The position numbers were made by a program, and so were the translations under genes. Below, piece by piece: positions 44,885 through 54,446 of a stretch of DNA of 64,000 nucleotides; position 1 is the stretch's first letter, and each line of letters opens with the position of its first letter. Below the pieces are notes generated by a model, which was not told where the DNA came from, did no database searches, and saw only the letters and a list, made by a program, of their open reading frames with translations. Where the stretch lies: the NCBI RefSeq assembly GCF_963665245.1, contig NZ_OY762267.1, forward strand, positions 930,001 to 994,000. Direction: 5' to 3'. This stretch comes from an uncultured Paludibaculum sp. (GTDB taxonomy: Bacteria; Acidobacteriota; Terriglobia; Bryobacterales; Bryobacteraceae).

Positions 44885-45168
44885 CTGAGTGCTGATCGCT
44901 GACAGCTGACGACTGATCGCTGACCGCTTCTTCAATGAGTGTACTGCCCATCGGCCGGAAGAACCCACCTCGTCGACACGCCGCAACAATCGGAACTGCG
45001 CCCCCACCATTCCCCCCAGCAACGCTGGGGGCCCCTTCCAACGGCGGCGACGCCCGACCTAACCCCAATTGCAGATCTCTCGAGGCCAACGCCGCCGACC
45101 GACCAGGTGGGGGCGTGTCATGAGAAGGCATCATCCGTCAGCTCAAACCAAACACCGCGGGCGCGAAC
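44885..45168. repeat. 284-bp tandem repeat, copy 1
   Basis: This block is repeated directly adjacent at 45169, with an offset of 284 bases. I saw only an occasional change, for example TTCAATGAG here against TTCAGTGAG in copy 2. The near identity implies a recent duplication. Both strands have open frames through it, but these are the same shadow translations in both copies. Confidence 0.88.
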
Positions 45169-45451
45169 CTGAGTGCTGATCGCTGACAGCTGACGACTGA
45201 TCGCTGACCGCTTCTTCAGTGAGTGTACTGCCCATCGGCCGGAAGAACCCACCTCGTCGACACGCCGCAACAATCGGAACTGCGCCCCCACCATTCCCCC
45301 CAGCAACGCTGGGGGCCCCTTCCAACGGCGGCGACGCCCGACCTAACCCCAATTGCAGATCTCTCGAGGCCAACGCCGCCGACCGACCAGGTGGGGGCGT
45401 GTCATGAGAAGGCATCATCCGTCAGCTCAAACCAAACACCGCGGGCGCGAA
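45169..45451. repeat. 284-bp tandem repeat, copy 2
   Basis: The second copy of the block at 44885-45168. The match ends at GCGCGAA (45451), where copy 1 continues with C and copy 2 with GCTGACAGC. Confidence 0.88.
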
Positions 45452-45724
45452 GCTGACAGCTTACATGGACGCTTACATGAGCGCCTACCCCCGATACGTG
45501 TGCGAACTTCCGAAACCACGTGCTCACCGCCGGCGCTGCCAGCGCCGCCGCCAACTTACTGAGCTCACGCACCCGCAAGACGAAAGGATATTTGCGGCAC
45601 AGCCATCAGCGTCCAGCGCTCAGCCGTCAGCGACACCGGCGCGGGCTGATTGCTGAATGCTGATCGCTGACAGCTTACATGAACGCTGACCGCCGACACG
45701 TGTGCGACTTCCGAAACCATGTAC

Positions 45725-48127
45725 TCACCGCGCGCCCCGCGCCGCCGCCAACTTACTGAGCTCACGCACCCGCAAGACCGAATTATGCGTCGGCCCGAAT
45801 GCGTCATGGAACAGTCGCTCCGCCCGGTTCAGATCAACCAGTGCCTCGTCAACACGCCCCGACTCCAACAACGCGGAGCCTCTCACCTCCAGCAGGGATC
45901 CATACCCGGCCCCACGCGGGTCCAGGGACTGGCCAAGGACTTGCCGAGCCCGATCGGCGCTCGCCAGGGCGGACCTTACCTGCCCTGCGCGCAACTGCAG
46001 ACGGGCCAGACGAATCAGGTCGGCCCCTACGACACGAGCGGAAGGACCAAACAGGGCCGTGGCATCGTCGATCGCGCGGCTGGTCTCGTCGATGGCCCGC
46101 GGCAGCTCACCGGTCGCAGCCAGAGCCTGAGCCCGCGCGACTCGCGCCTTCAATACGTTGGCATGCGTGTAGCTCCCGCCGTAGGCCTCGAGCGCGCGCG
46201 CCACCGAGGTTTCTCCCGTCTGCCTCGCCGCTGCTGCCTCGCCGCGCGCCAACTGTGCGTAGCAGACGTCAACCAGTGCGAGAACCACCTGGTTATGGTG
46301 AGGATGGAGCCGTGTCTTTGCGATCCGCAGAGCCTCCTGCGCGGCCGATTCCGCAAGCGCGTAGTCTCCGGCCTCCAAAGCCGCGCCCGACCGGATTCGA
46401 TGCGCGCCAGCCAGATCCTCCGGCAATGTGGCCGGGGATCGCGACATGTCCTCCAGCAGCGGACCGATCTCCGCTCGAACCTCCGCGATCTGGCCTCGGA
46501 AATAGCGGATCCATTGCTTCAGCAGCCGTGCCCGCAACGCCATGGGATGTCCGCTGGCCAGTGCTGCGGCATCCTGAAGGGCGCGGTCGATGACTGCTTC
46601 CGACTCTCGGATCTCGTGCTGGCTCAGCAGGCCGGCGCCCACGATATCGAGCACCTCCACGCGGCTCGCCGTGTCGGGTAGGGTCCGATCCGAAGCGCGA
46701 GCGTCCGCGTTCCGCAGCAGATCGAGCGCCGACCGGGGCTTGCCCGAGCCCCAATAGGAATGCGCGTCCAGCAGAATCGAAATCAGAAACGCCTTCGTGC
46801 TTTCCGCGCGTTCCTTCTGGGCGAGCGCGATCCGAACCTCCCACGCGATGGCGACCCCGGCCGCCAATAGAACGGTAACAACGGCCGACGCGGCCACGAC
46901 GCCAATCCGATGGCGGCGCGCAAACTTCGCCAGGCGATACCACCGGCTGTCCGGCCGCGCCAAAACAGGACGGTTCTTCAGGCAGCGGCGGACATCATCC
47001 GCGAAGGCTTCCACGGTTGGATATCGCTCGGCCACGTCCTTCTTCAGCGCCTTCAGGAGAATCGTGTCGAGGTCGCCCCGAATCGCGCGCCGCTCGGATG
47101 CGCCGGTCACCACTTCGCTCGGCCTTCGCGGCTCTTCCGTCAGAACCGCGTCCTCCAACGCAGCCCGTGATGGACGCTTGTGCCGGTAGGGCAGCGTGCC
47201 CGCGAGCATCTCATACAGCACCACCCCGAGCGAATAGACATCGGAAGCCACGGTAAGCGGCTGGCCGAGTACCTGTTCCGGCGATGCATAGTCGAGCGTG
47301 AGGGCGGCCGCCGAGTTGCGAGTGAGTTCCGTCTCGCGCGTCACGCCATCCTCAAGGAGCTTGGCGATTCCGAAGTCAAGAACGCGAATACCGCCCGATT
47401 CGGTGACCAGGATGTTCGAGGGCTTGAGGTCCCGATGCAGGATCAGGTTGTTATGTGCGTAATTGACGGCGGTGGCGACTTCAAGGAACAATTCCAGCCG
47501 CGACGCAACACTGAGCTTCCTCTGCCTGCAATAGCTGCTGATCGGGAGGCCGTCGACATACTCCAGCGCCAGGTAAGGTCGCCCATCGGGTGTGATCCCG
47601 GCCTCGCAGAGTCGAGCGATGTTGGGGTGTCGCAAGGTCAACAGGACTTCGCGTTCGCGGACGATTCGCTCCATCAGGACTCGTGGCGAACCTCGGAACG
47701 GCAGTTTGATGGCAACCGGAGCAGCGGCCCCCCCGTCGCCGCGCTCCGCCAGCCAGACAGAACCCATGCCACCCTCTCCGATCTTCCGCACCAGGCGCCA
47801 CGCTCCAATCGAATCTCCAGCAAGCTGTTCAGATGTCTCTCCGGAGTCATCCAGCCCGTGTGGCGCGCGTCCGTCGCCGTCTCGGTTGAGCGCAGCCGCG
47901 AGAAGTCCGCCGGCGATCCGGTCAAATTGATCTTCCTCGGCCCCCTCGGCGCGCGCATGGGCCGCCAGCAGCCTGGCCAGTCGAGATAGTAACTGCGTAT
48001 CGGTTCCGCAGGCCGATTTGAGGTACGCCGCCCGGCGGCCCGGCGGCAGGGCGACGCATTGATTGAATAAGTCCTGCTCCCGGCCATTCACTGGGGGCAT
48101 GGTGCGGCCTCGATGCGCCTCAGGCAT
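45725..48127 (-). CDS. Membrane Ser/Thr protein kinase with TPR-like sensor
   Basis: An 800-residue kinase of the Hanks type. The ATP loop IGEGGMG (about residues 116-122), Lys141 (VAIK), HRDLKPSN (catalytic Asp233) and DFG (Asp251) are all present, so it should be active. A membrane helix follows (about 408-429), then a C-terminal helical, TPR-like region outside or at the membrane. Its start overlaps the end of an ECF sigma factor gene by eight bases, a pairing typical of acidobacteria. The last 16 codons lie inside a repeat block that also occurs, without the gene, twice downstream. An alternative start is Met10. Confidence 0.9.
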   Translation of the reverse strand: MPEAHRGRTMPPVNGREQDLFNQCVALPPGRRAAYLKSACGTDTQLLSRLARLLAAHARAEGAEEDQFDRIAGGLLAAALNRDGDGRAPHGLDDSGETSEQLAGDSIGAWRLVRKIGEGGMGSVWLAERGDGGAAAPVAIKLPFRGSPRVLMERIVREREVLLTLRHPNIARLCEAGITPDGRPYLALEYVDGLPISSYCRQRKLSVASRLELFLEVATAVNYAHNNLILHRDLKPSNILVTESGGIRVLDFGIAKLLEDGVTRETELTRNSAAALTLDYASPEQVLGQPLTVASDVYSLGVVLYEMLAGTLPYRHKRPSRAALEDAVLTEEPRRPSEVVTGASERRAIRGDLDTILLKALKKDVAERYPTVEAFADDVRRCLKNRPVLARPDSRWYRLAKFARRHRIGVVAASAVVTVLLAAGVAIAWEVRIALAQKERAESTKAFLISILLDAHSYWGSGKPRSALDLLRNADARASDRTLPDTASRVEVLDIVGAGLLSQHEIRESEAVIDRALQDAAALASGHPMALRARLLKQWIRYFRGQIAEVRAEIGPLLEDMSRSPATLPEDLAGAHRIRSGAALEAGDYALAESAAQEALRIAKTRLHPHHNQVVLALVDVCYAQLARGEAAAARQTGETSVARALEAYGGSYTHANVLKARVARAQALAATGELPRAIDETSRAIDDATALFGPSARVVGADLIRLARLQLRAGQVRSALASADRARQVLGQSLDPRGAGYGSLLEVRGSALLESGRVDEALVDLNRAERLFHDAFGPTHNSVLRVRELSKLAAARGAR

Positions 48128-48668
48128 TCATATAGTCGTACAGCCACGCGCGCGCATAGGTCCAACGCCGCTTGGCCGTGGCGAGCGAGCAGCCCATGAG
48201 ATCGGCGACCTCGGCGAGGCTGCGCCCGCCGAAGTACCGAAGTTCCATGACGCGCAGTAGTTCGGCGTCCACACGCCCCAGCGCCGTGAGGGCTTCGTCC
48301 AGGCGGTCGATATCGACGCTCGCGCCGCCGCCGGGTAGATCGTCTAGGTCCATTTCGACGAAGGCCCCGGCCCGCTTCTGGGCCGACTTCTGACGGCCAT
48401 AGGCCACCAGAACCTGTCGCATCGCGCGAGCGGCCGCTCCGAAGAAATGAGCTCTACTTGCCCACCGGCCATCGCCGCTGGCCAGCTTCAGATACATTTC
48501 ATTGACAAGCGCGGTAGGTTGCAGCGTGTGGCCGCTGCGCTGTGTGCGCATCATCGACGCGGCGATCTTGCGCAATTCCAGATATGCATGCGACACAAGT
48601 TGCTCGAAGGCGACGGTGTCTCCGCCATTTAACCGCTCGAGAAGAACGGAAAACTGCTGTGATCCCAT
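48120..48668 (-). CDS. ECF RNA polymerase sigma factor (acidobacterial type)
   Basis: A 182-residue sigma factor with region 2 (AFEQLVSHAYLELRKIAASMM..TLQPTALVNEMYLKLA) and region 4 (LLRVMELRYFGGRSLAEVADLMGCSLATAKRRWTYARAWL). The TLQPTALVNE phrase is typical of the ECF group common in Acidobacteria and Planctomycetes that is encoded next to Ser/Thr kinases. I chose the ATG at 48668 with a GGGAGGGG stretch upstream, as the longer open frame adds non-protein-like sequence. The stop overlaps the kinase start, so the kinase probably controls or responds to this sigma factor. Confidence 0.88.
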   Translation of the reverse strand: MGSQQFSVLLERLNGGDTVAFEQLVSHAYLELRKIAASMMRTQRSGHTLQPTALVNEMYLKLASGDGRWASRAHFFGAAARAMRQVLVAYGRQKSAQKRAGAFVEMDLDDLPGGGASVDIDRLDEALTALGRVDAELLRVMELRYFGGRSLAEVADLMGCSLATAKRRWTYARAWLYDYMNA

Positions 48669-50375
48669 CCCGGCCCCTCCCGGTTCCGGATCGTTCCAGA
48701 AGTCGAGACTCAGAATATCAGAAAAATGCACGGAACCGCGTCGTAGCGGCGTAAAAGCGGAGCAATCCGCCACGCCCAGGCCGCGTAGACGTCGATGGTC
48801 ACTCGAAAACCGGCCATGTGTAGCCCCGTCGACTCCGTAGAACGCGCTCAGCAGAAGGGAGTCGAACGGGTCAATCCTTCACGCGCACGGATGAATACTG
48901 TCCCAATTCGCCGTTTCGTCGCCGACATACGCATTCCGGCCGGTATTTGATGGCAGGTTTGCCACGAAGCCCTGCATGGCCCTGATGGCCACCAAAGCGA
49001 ATGAAGCCGCAACGAACCACGACCGTGAGGGAGCCAACCATGGCCCCCCGGGCCGCAAAAGTGGATGAAGCCGCGCTGCGAACCGCGACTGGGAAGGAGC
49101 GGGCACCGGTTGCGAACGCGTCTTCAATGGAGTCCCGCATGGCCCTGCGGGCCGCTAAAGCGGATGAAGCCGCGTTACGAACCCCAACCGTAAGGGAGGG
49201 GTCTCCGCTCGCTGCGAACCGCGCACGTCAGTAAGCGGGTACCAGTTCCGAACGCGTCTTCAACGAAGCGGGCACCGGTTCCGAACGCGTCTTCAATGGA
49301 GTCACCAAGGCCCTCCGGGCCGCCAAAGCGCGTAAAGCCGCGTTACGAACCCCAACCGTAAGGGAGGGGTCCCCGCCCGTAGCGAACCGCGCACGTCAGT
49401 AAGCGGGTATCGGTTCCGGGATCGTCTTCAATGGAGCGCACACCTGCGGCGAGCGCGTCTTCAACGAAGTCCAACATGGCCCCGTGGGCCGCCAGTCGGC
49501 AGAAAGACGTACCCGGACCGAGCCGTGACCGTCAGGGAGCGGAAGCCGGTCGTGCGCCGGCGTCTTCACCGGAGGGGCTACGCGCCTCTTCACCGGAGAC
49601 ATCCGCGCCCCAGCCGGCTCCGCGAACGAAAATTGCGGGAAAGATGGCCCCGAACCTGCAGCCGTGGTGCTGCGATCCAGGCCCTGAGCGGAGAGGGCCT
49701 CCCACGGATAGTATGGCCGGTGAGAATCCAATTCCTGAGACAAAAGCGCGGAATTATGCGACGAAGTAAATGAAGCCACAGGGACCTCCACATTCGCAGC
49801 CCCCACAGGGCAATCAACAGCGGCGTTTTTGAGTCACTCAGGTCAGCGACGATGAAGTTGGTTCTCAATGTGCTCTGGCCAGCTATCCTGGTGGGCCACT
49901 GTGCGCCCGCTCCTTTGAGACGCGTCGTCTGTTCGGCCTGCGGGTTTTCGATGGCGGTTCCCGAGGATGGGCTGAGGGAACAACTCTTGGCGCACCCCCC
50001 TTCTTTCTCAATTTCAATCCAACCGGCAGGAAGGGAGATTTGCTGCCGAGGCAAGGTGCGGAGATCGATATATCCGGGACAATCGTCGAGCGAAAGCACT
50101 GGAAGAGACACTGATGCAGACTGTTCGAAGTGTTGGGCCAGCAGCGCTCGACGATAAGTCCAAATCGAACCACCAGAACAAATAGCGAGCCGCAGCTAAG
50201 ACGTCGTCAGCAACCTGCTCTCATGCATTCGCACCACGCCAACGACGTTCCGGTGAGCTCTGTCGATGACGCGTTCAATCGCCGCCAGTCGATCGCCGAG
50301 ACGCGCTTGACCGGTTCCGCCGCCTACACCTTGATGCAATAGGCCTCCCAATTTCGCGGCCGCCCGGCCCGCGGA
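48669..50375. other. 1.7-kb gene-poor region with degenerate repeats
   Basis: No convincing gene. The first 300 bases should hold the sigma factor promoter. From about 48974 to 49560 a degenerate tandem array is seen. From 49600 to 50375 both strands have open frames (for example plus 49852-50157 with CSACGF, and minus 49590-50111), but neither has a ribosome site or a recognisable family, and they overlap each other. Confidence 0.55.
48974..49560. repeat. Degenerate tandem array of about 168-bp units
   Basis: Four units, marked by CATGGCCC..GGGCCGC..AAGCG..TGAAGCCGC followed by ACCGT.AGGGAG at 49021, 49186, 49354 and 49527 (spacing 165, 168 and 173 bases). Shorter pieces of the form GAACGCGTCTTCAA (TGGAG or CGAAG) are interspersed. 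The plus strand can be read as a repeating peptide (AAKADEAALRTPTVREG), but stops and frame changes between units argue against coding. Confidence 0.7.
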
Positions 50376-51953
50376 TCACTCCGGAGGCAGCCGGATCTCC
50401 GCCGTCTGCCTCGCATTCGCGGCCACAACGATCGCCCGGGATGGGAATTGCTCCAGGTACTTCGCGTCCAGATAGGCGTCGTTGTCGTTCTCGCGCAACG
50501 CAAACAGACGGTATTTCCCAGGCGCGATCCCGGTGATCTCGAACTGGCCGGCGGCGCCCGGCGTGGCGGTCTTCACCCAATCCTGCTTGGCGGGATTCGC
50601 GGGCGCCAGCACAACGAAACCGGAGGCCGGCTGGCCGTCGCGGTTCGACAGTACTCCATTTAAGGCGCCGCCGTTGCGCCCGAGAACGACGCGGACCGGA
50701 CCATCCTCCGCGCTGATCTGCGGCGGCGTTGCCTCCAGTTCCGTCCCGCCCTGCAGCACGCGGGCGACATACGTCCCCTCCGGCGGTTGCACCTGGAGTG
50801 TGTATCGGTAGCCGGGCACCAGAAGCTGCATGTGTACGCGGCCATCCGGGCCCACCCGCCCGCCAATCGTGCCAAAAAGCTGGAGCACGTCGGACAGCCC
50901 CGAGACCCGGGCGGTCGAAAGGGGCTTGGCCGGAGCGCCCTTGTCGTCCGCGCCCGCCTCGTATTCCAGGGTGCAGTCGAGATCCCGGGCATCCACGAAC
51001 GGAACCCTCAGGTTGTCGATCGGTGTGGCTCCTACCGTGATCGGCAGGACGCTCCGGTTATTGGCCTCCTTCGAGGAGACAAGGAGGAGGTAGTTCCCGG
51101 GTGGAACGTTCTGCAGGCGGAACGTCTTGCCCACTTCGGTTTGGAGGCCCAAAAAGGGCTGTGCCGCGTTCTCGGGAATCATCAGTCCGACGTAGATCGG
51201 AGAGCCTTCGGGCTGCTTTGGCGACGGCGTCACGAGGCCACTGACACTCACGCCCTCCGTATCCTTCAGCGTCAACGTCAACCCGCTCGCCTCTTTGGTT
51301 CTCCTGAGATCGATCCCGCCTTGCAGGTTGGGCGCCGGCAGATCCGGGTAGAAGACAGGCAGCGAGGTGCGCCCGGCGCCGTCGCGCCGGAACCCGAGTG
51401 TGTACGCATAGAGCAGATAGGTGGCGGGCCGGAGGTTCTCCAGACGGAACTCACCACGGTCATTCGTCATCGCGAGAATCGAATCGCCAGGACGCAACAC
51501 GGCGCGACCGGCCCGCAGGACTAGAACATGGGCAATGACGCCATCGGCCGGGTCGCCATTGCTCCACCGGACGACGCCCTGAATGCTGCGCTTGGCACTG
51601 AGGACAATATCGCCGAGTTCCGCCTTCGGGGCCGCGGCGGTGAACGCGATCGCCTTGGATTCGGCAATCGGGAAATAGCCGGCCTTGTCCACGCTCATCA
51701 CGTACTGCCCGGGCGGGATCTCTTTCTGAAACGAACAGGCGCCCGATTCGCTAGTGAAGGCCACAATTCGGTCCCCGCCTTCGCTGGGCTGCAGCGTGAT
51801 CCGGGCGCCGCCGACGCCGTTCGATTCAATATCGTCCAGCACCCGGCAGCCAATCGCCACCTTCGGCTTCTCCTGCGCCCATCCGCCCGAAGCCATACAG
51901 ACGGCGATCGCCGCCATCAAACCAACGCTGCGAATGATCCGTATCAAGCTCAT
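50376..51953 (-). CDS. Exported carboxypeptidase-regulatory-like protein
   Basis: A 525-residue protein with a signal peptide (to about residue 27, ending GGWAQ) and repeated beta-sandwich units of the carboxypeptidase-regulatory/Cna-B-like kind: GARITLQPSEGGDRIVAFTSESGACSF, PPGQYVMSVDKAGY, NDRGEFRLENLRPATYLLYAYTLG, PPGNYLLLVSS, GIAPGKYRLFALREND. Such multi-unit proteins are very common in Solibacter-like genomes and are thought to be surface or periplasmic. The start at Met22 of the longest frame fits the signal peptide. Its partner and ligand are unknown. Confidence 0.82.
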   Translation of the reverse strand: MSLIRIIRSVGLMAAIAVCMASGGWAQEKPKVAIGCRVLDDIESNGVGGARITLQPSEGGDRIVAFTSESGACSFQKEIPPGQYVMSVDKAGYFPIAESKAIAFTAAAPKAELGDIVLSAKRSIQGVVRWSNGDPADGVIAHVLVLRAGRAVLRPGDSILAMTNDRGEFRLENLRPATYLLYAYTLGFRRDGAGRTSLPVFYPDLPAPNLQGGIDLRRTKEASGLTLTLKDTEGVSVSGLVTPSPKQPEGSPIYVGLMIPENAAQPFLGLQTEVGKTFRLQNVPPGNYLLLVSSKEANNRSVLPITVGATPIDNLRVPFVDARDLDCTLEYEAGADDKGAPAKPLSTARVSGLSDVLQLFGTIGGRVGPDGRVHMQLLVPGYRYTLQVQPPEGTYVARVLQGGTELEATPPQISAEDGPVRVVLGRNGGALNGVLSNRDGQPASGFVVLAPANPAKQDWVKTATPGAAGQFEITGIAPGKYRLFALRENDNDAYLDAKYLEQFPSRAIVVAANARQTAEIRLPPE

Positions 51954-52892
51954 CCCAGTTCCCTCCCCACCGGCGCGCGCCGCCGGCCTAATCAAAAGCA
52001 CGAGGAAATGACGCATCCGTCGCCGGTCGGCATGTAAATTTTTTGAGTTCCTCCGAGTATAACTTCAATATCTGCGGGGAACACACCGAAAGTCGAACAT
52101 ATACAGGCAAACAGCCAGGACCAGTAGCCCCGTGGCGTCTCACTCAACGAGTCTTCGCAAAAGCACCTGTTCTCGTCAGCACTCGACGACCGGCAGTATT
52201 CGCGCCATTCCAGTTCATCCAGCGAAAATCAGCCGTCTTCCTCTTCTATCGAGGATCCATCGGATTTGACAATTCAGCCGCTCGGTCCTCCAAGGCACTG
52301 TGAATCCTGCCGATGGCATCGAAGGCGGAACTACGCTTGTCCGTCTTCCCGAACTGGATCGGTCGAGCCGAGCTCTCCATCTCGTAGGCACGGCTACGAT
52401 GATGGCAGCCACCCCATCGGTCGAAGACAACGACCCCGTTGTACTTGTCATCACCGCGGATCCCGCCAAAAGCGGCCAACGCAAGCCGGCAACCAATGAG
52501 CAGCGAGCAGCAGCCGTTACTCATGACTCGTCACCTCAAGCATCCTATGGACTTCGACGCCCAAAGGTGCACCGGCATTGCGGTCTCAGCGGGCCCGGTT
52601 GACACGCAGGTGCGCACATTCTATCAACCTCGACGGGATTGTTTTGATTGCGGACCGGGACTATCGATCGTGAGTATGTGCTTGGCGGCATGGCCCCCTA
52701 ACCAAACGGCCAAGGAACGTCCACGTGCCGGCAGCTGAGCCACCGGATGTCACAAATCCTCCGAATTCCAGAGGTATAATCGATTAAATGCTCTAGCAGT
52801 GCAGGATACTACACTAGGCGAGCTGCCCCGGATTGTGTGAGTTGTGTGGCTAGACTGGCGAGGCGAACTCTTCTCTATATTTGGGAGGCCTT
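51954..52892. other. Gene-poor region upstream of the low-GC gene
   Basis: Apart from a possible remnant at 52246-52524 I see no gene. A good -10 box TATAAT lies at 52776-52781, about 110 bases before the orphan membrane protein gene; its -35 is weak. Confidence 0.45.
52246..52524 (-). pseudogene. Possible truncated exported protein
   Basis: A 92-codon frame on the minus strand whose first 40 residues look like a signal peptide and a real domain start (SLLIGCRLALAAFGG, then KYNGVVVFDRWGGC), after which the sequence loses protein character and stops. It may be a 5' fragment of a decayed gene. No family could be assigned. Confidence 0.3.
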
Positions 52893-53993
52893 ATGGATAG
52901 ATCTGCTCCCCTGCGACGACGAATAGTCATCAGACGAAGATTATTCAGGATGATGACTTATTCAGCCGGCGGTAGATTCATGCTCTGGATGCTGGCTTGC
53001 TCCGGTTTGTTACTTTTGTGCGTTTGGGTCGCATGTTTCATCCCGTACTGGGCTGCACACTACGAAAGCCTAGCCCTGCTTCTTAGGTTGATGATATTTC
53101 TTGTCTCGACAACGATTGCGCTGACGGCACTGAACAAGACAAACAAGAGGCGTCGCAGTAGATTCTATCTCGCTTGGGCCTCCGCGATGATGATTGCGGC
53201 CTTGTTCCTCAATGCCGGGATTACTGTCCCCGATGCAGTCAATCAAAGAGTTTCACGCGAAAAGACCCGCCTGCTGCAAGAGGCCCTGTCCAGAGAGCTC
53301 AGGGGCTTGGCCAATCCTCTCAATAGGGAGATTCGCTGTGACATCGGGTTGTGGGCCAGTGGATCCCAAACCAACCTTGCAGATCTGGCGCAGTCGGCCA
53401 GAGCACTTGGCTTCAGGAAGGGAAAGCAGGCGTTCGGAGTAGTGCAACTGAGCACGCTCGACACGGGCTTGCCGGCGCAACGCGCCCTGGGTGAGTTTCT
53501 CGCTGACGCTAGCTTTACAATTCATGTTTGTGCTGATCCATCGTGTACGATGAATCCCCAGTGGGATAAATCTGCTGAGCCCGCTCCTCCTTCAGACTTG
53601 TGGGGCTCGATTGAGTTTGCCTCAGATCAAGAAAAGGCTATGGTTAGCTCGGATCCACTGCGATACTTTCTCAGATTAGGTGAGCATGTGGGAGTGTTGT
53701 ACGGCTTAGCGCAAGATCGTTTTGACGTAACTCTTAGATCTAGCGCGGTGTCATTTCATCGACTGTCCGATAAAATTAAAAGCAGCGACGAGCTTACCGG
53801 AGCACTGATTCGATTTTCCGGAATGTCGGCTAGTCAATTTCTATATAATTTCCACAGCATCTCGTTTAGCAGAGGAGATGGCAGGAGGATTCAAGTCGTG
53901 AATCCTCATCCTGTGGTGGTTCATGTAACGAGATTGGGAAGACCAGAGCAGATGGAGATGATTGAAGGATACTTCGCAAAGGAGTGGATCTAA
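52893..53993 (+). CDS. Orphan membrane protein of lower GC
   Basis: A 366-residue protein with a basic N-terminus (RRRIVIRRRLFR) and three membrane helices in the first 115 residues (MLWMLACSGLLLLCVWVACFI, LALLLRLMIFLVSTTIALTAL, YLAWASAMMIAALFLNAGI). A soluble domain of about 240 residues with no family I recognise follows. GC content is visibly below that of neighbours, with many AT-ending codons, which suggests transfer. The ATG at 52893 has GGGAGG at ideal spacing. It has no partner gene close by: 450 empty bases follow and over 900 largely empty bases precede. Confidence 0.75.
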   Translation: MDRSAPLRRRIVIRRRLFRMMTYSAGGRFMLWMLACSGLLLLCVWVACFIPYWAAHYESLALLLRLMIFLVSTTIALTALNKTNKRRRSRFYLAWASAMMIAALFLNAGITVPDAVNQRVSREKTRLLQEALSRELRGLANPLNREIRCDIGLWASGSQTNLADLAQSARALGFRKGKQAFGVVQLSTLDTGLPAQRALGEFLADASFTIHVCADPSCTMNPQWDKSAEPAPPSDLWGSIEFASDQEKAMVSSDPLRYFLRLGEHVGVLYGLAQDRFDVTLRSSAVSFHRLSDKIKSSDELTGALIRFSGMSASQFLYNFHSISFSRGDGRRIQVVNPHPVVVHVTRLGRPEQMEMIEGYFAKEWI

Positions 53994-54446
53994 GCCATCT
54001 CCTCGCCAACTGAAGATCCGGCCGGCCTATGGGCCGTCATTACAGCGTCACTCCACTGCTTCCCACAAAAGCACACATTCCGAGAGGTACTGATTGACCA
54101 ACTGTCCCGCCTTCGGCCAATTGCCGCCAGTTACGCGCCGAAGCCTGCGCGAATCCGGCTTGTGGTGTGGCTCCGGCCTTTGGATTTCGGGCGAAGGGCA
54201 CCGCAACGTGGGCGGCGGGGATCGCTGAAGCAGTCAGCGACCGGAGAATATGGAACTCTGGTATCTCCAGTCTTGAGCTGCTGGTCGAAAAAGTCAGTAT
54301 CAGACCAGGACGCCCACTGCCCGGACGGCCCCTGCCCCTAACTCCACCTGGGATTGCTCCTGAGCAAAAACGTGCTGGTCAGATTACCCTCACGGGGCAT
54401 GTCTCAAAGAATTTGGACCCCATGGGCAGCCTACACTGAAAGGAGC
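53994..54446. other. Intergenic region, no gene seen
   Basis: About 450 bases between the orphan membrane protein and the HEAT-repeat gene. No open frame has a ribosome site, and no repeat or RNA gene is apparent. Confidence 0.4.

Larger units (their letters stand above)
44617..45790. repeat. Repeat array beside the kinase gene
   Basis: About 1.2 kb built from three repeated blocks. Block B (TTTGCGGCGCAGCCATCAGC and onward, rich in GCTGATCGCTGA-type words) occurs at about 44617, 44823 and 45583. Block A (TTCCGAAACCATGTACTCAC and onward) occurs at about 44729-44816, 45492-45576 and 45686-45774. Block C (284 bp) occurs twice in tandem. The third copy of A contains the true 3' end of the kinase gene; the other two are extra copies of that tail in the same orientation. 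No gene in the array is convincing. Confidence 0.85.

Noticed and set aside
44859..45418. Two identical open frames of about 91 codons on the minus strand (and matching plus-strand frames)
   Set aside because: They are the two copies of the 284-bp repeat. Identical proteins follow from the duplication; no ribosome site or homology is seen.
44617..45790. CRISPR or integron array
   Set aside because: Repeats are long and irregular with no unique spacers of fixed length, no integrase and no cas genes.
49001..49234. 77-codon plus-strand frame with repeated AAKADEAALRTPTVREG
   Set aside because: The repeat unit lengths of 165, 168 and 173 do not keep frame across the array, so the peptide is a by-product of the DNA repeat.
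49852..50157. 101-codon plus-strand frame with CSACGF, possible small zinc protein
   Set aside because: No ribosome site, overlaps an equally open minus-strand frame and lies in a repeat-rich region. I could not decide in its favour.
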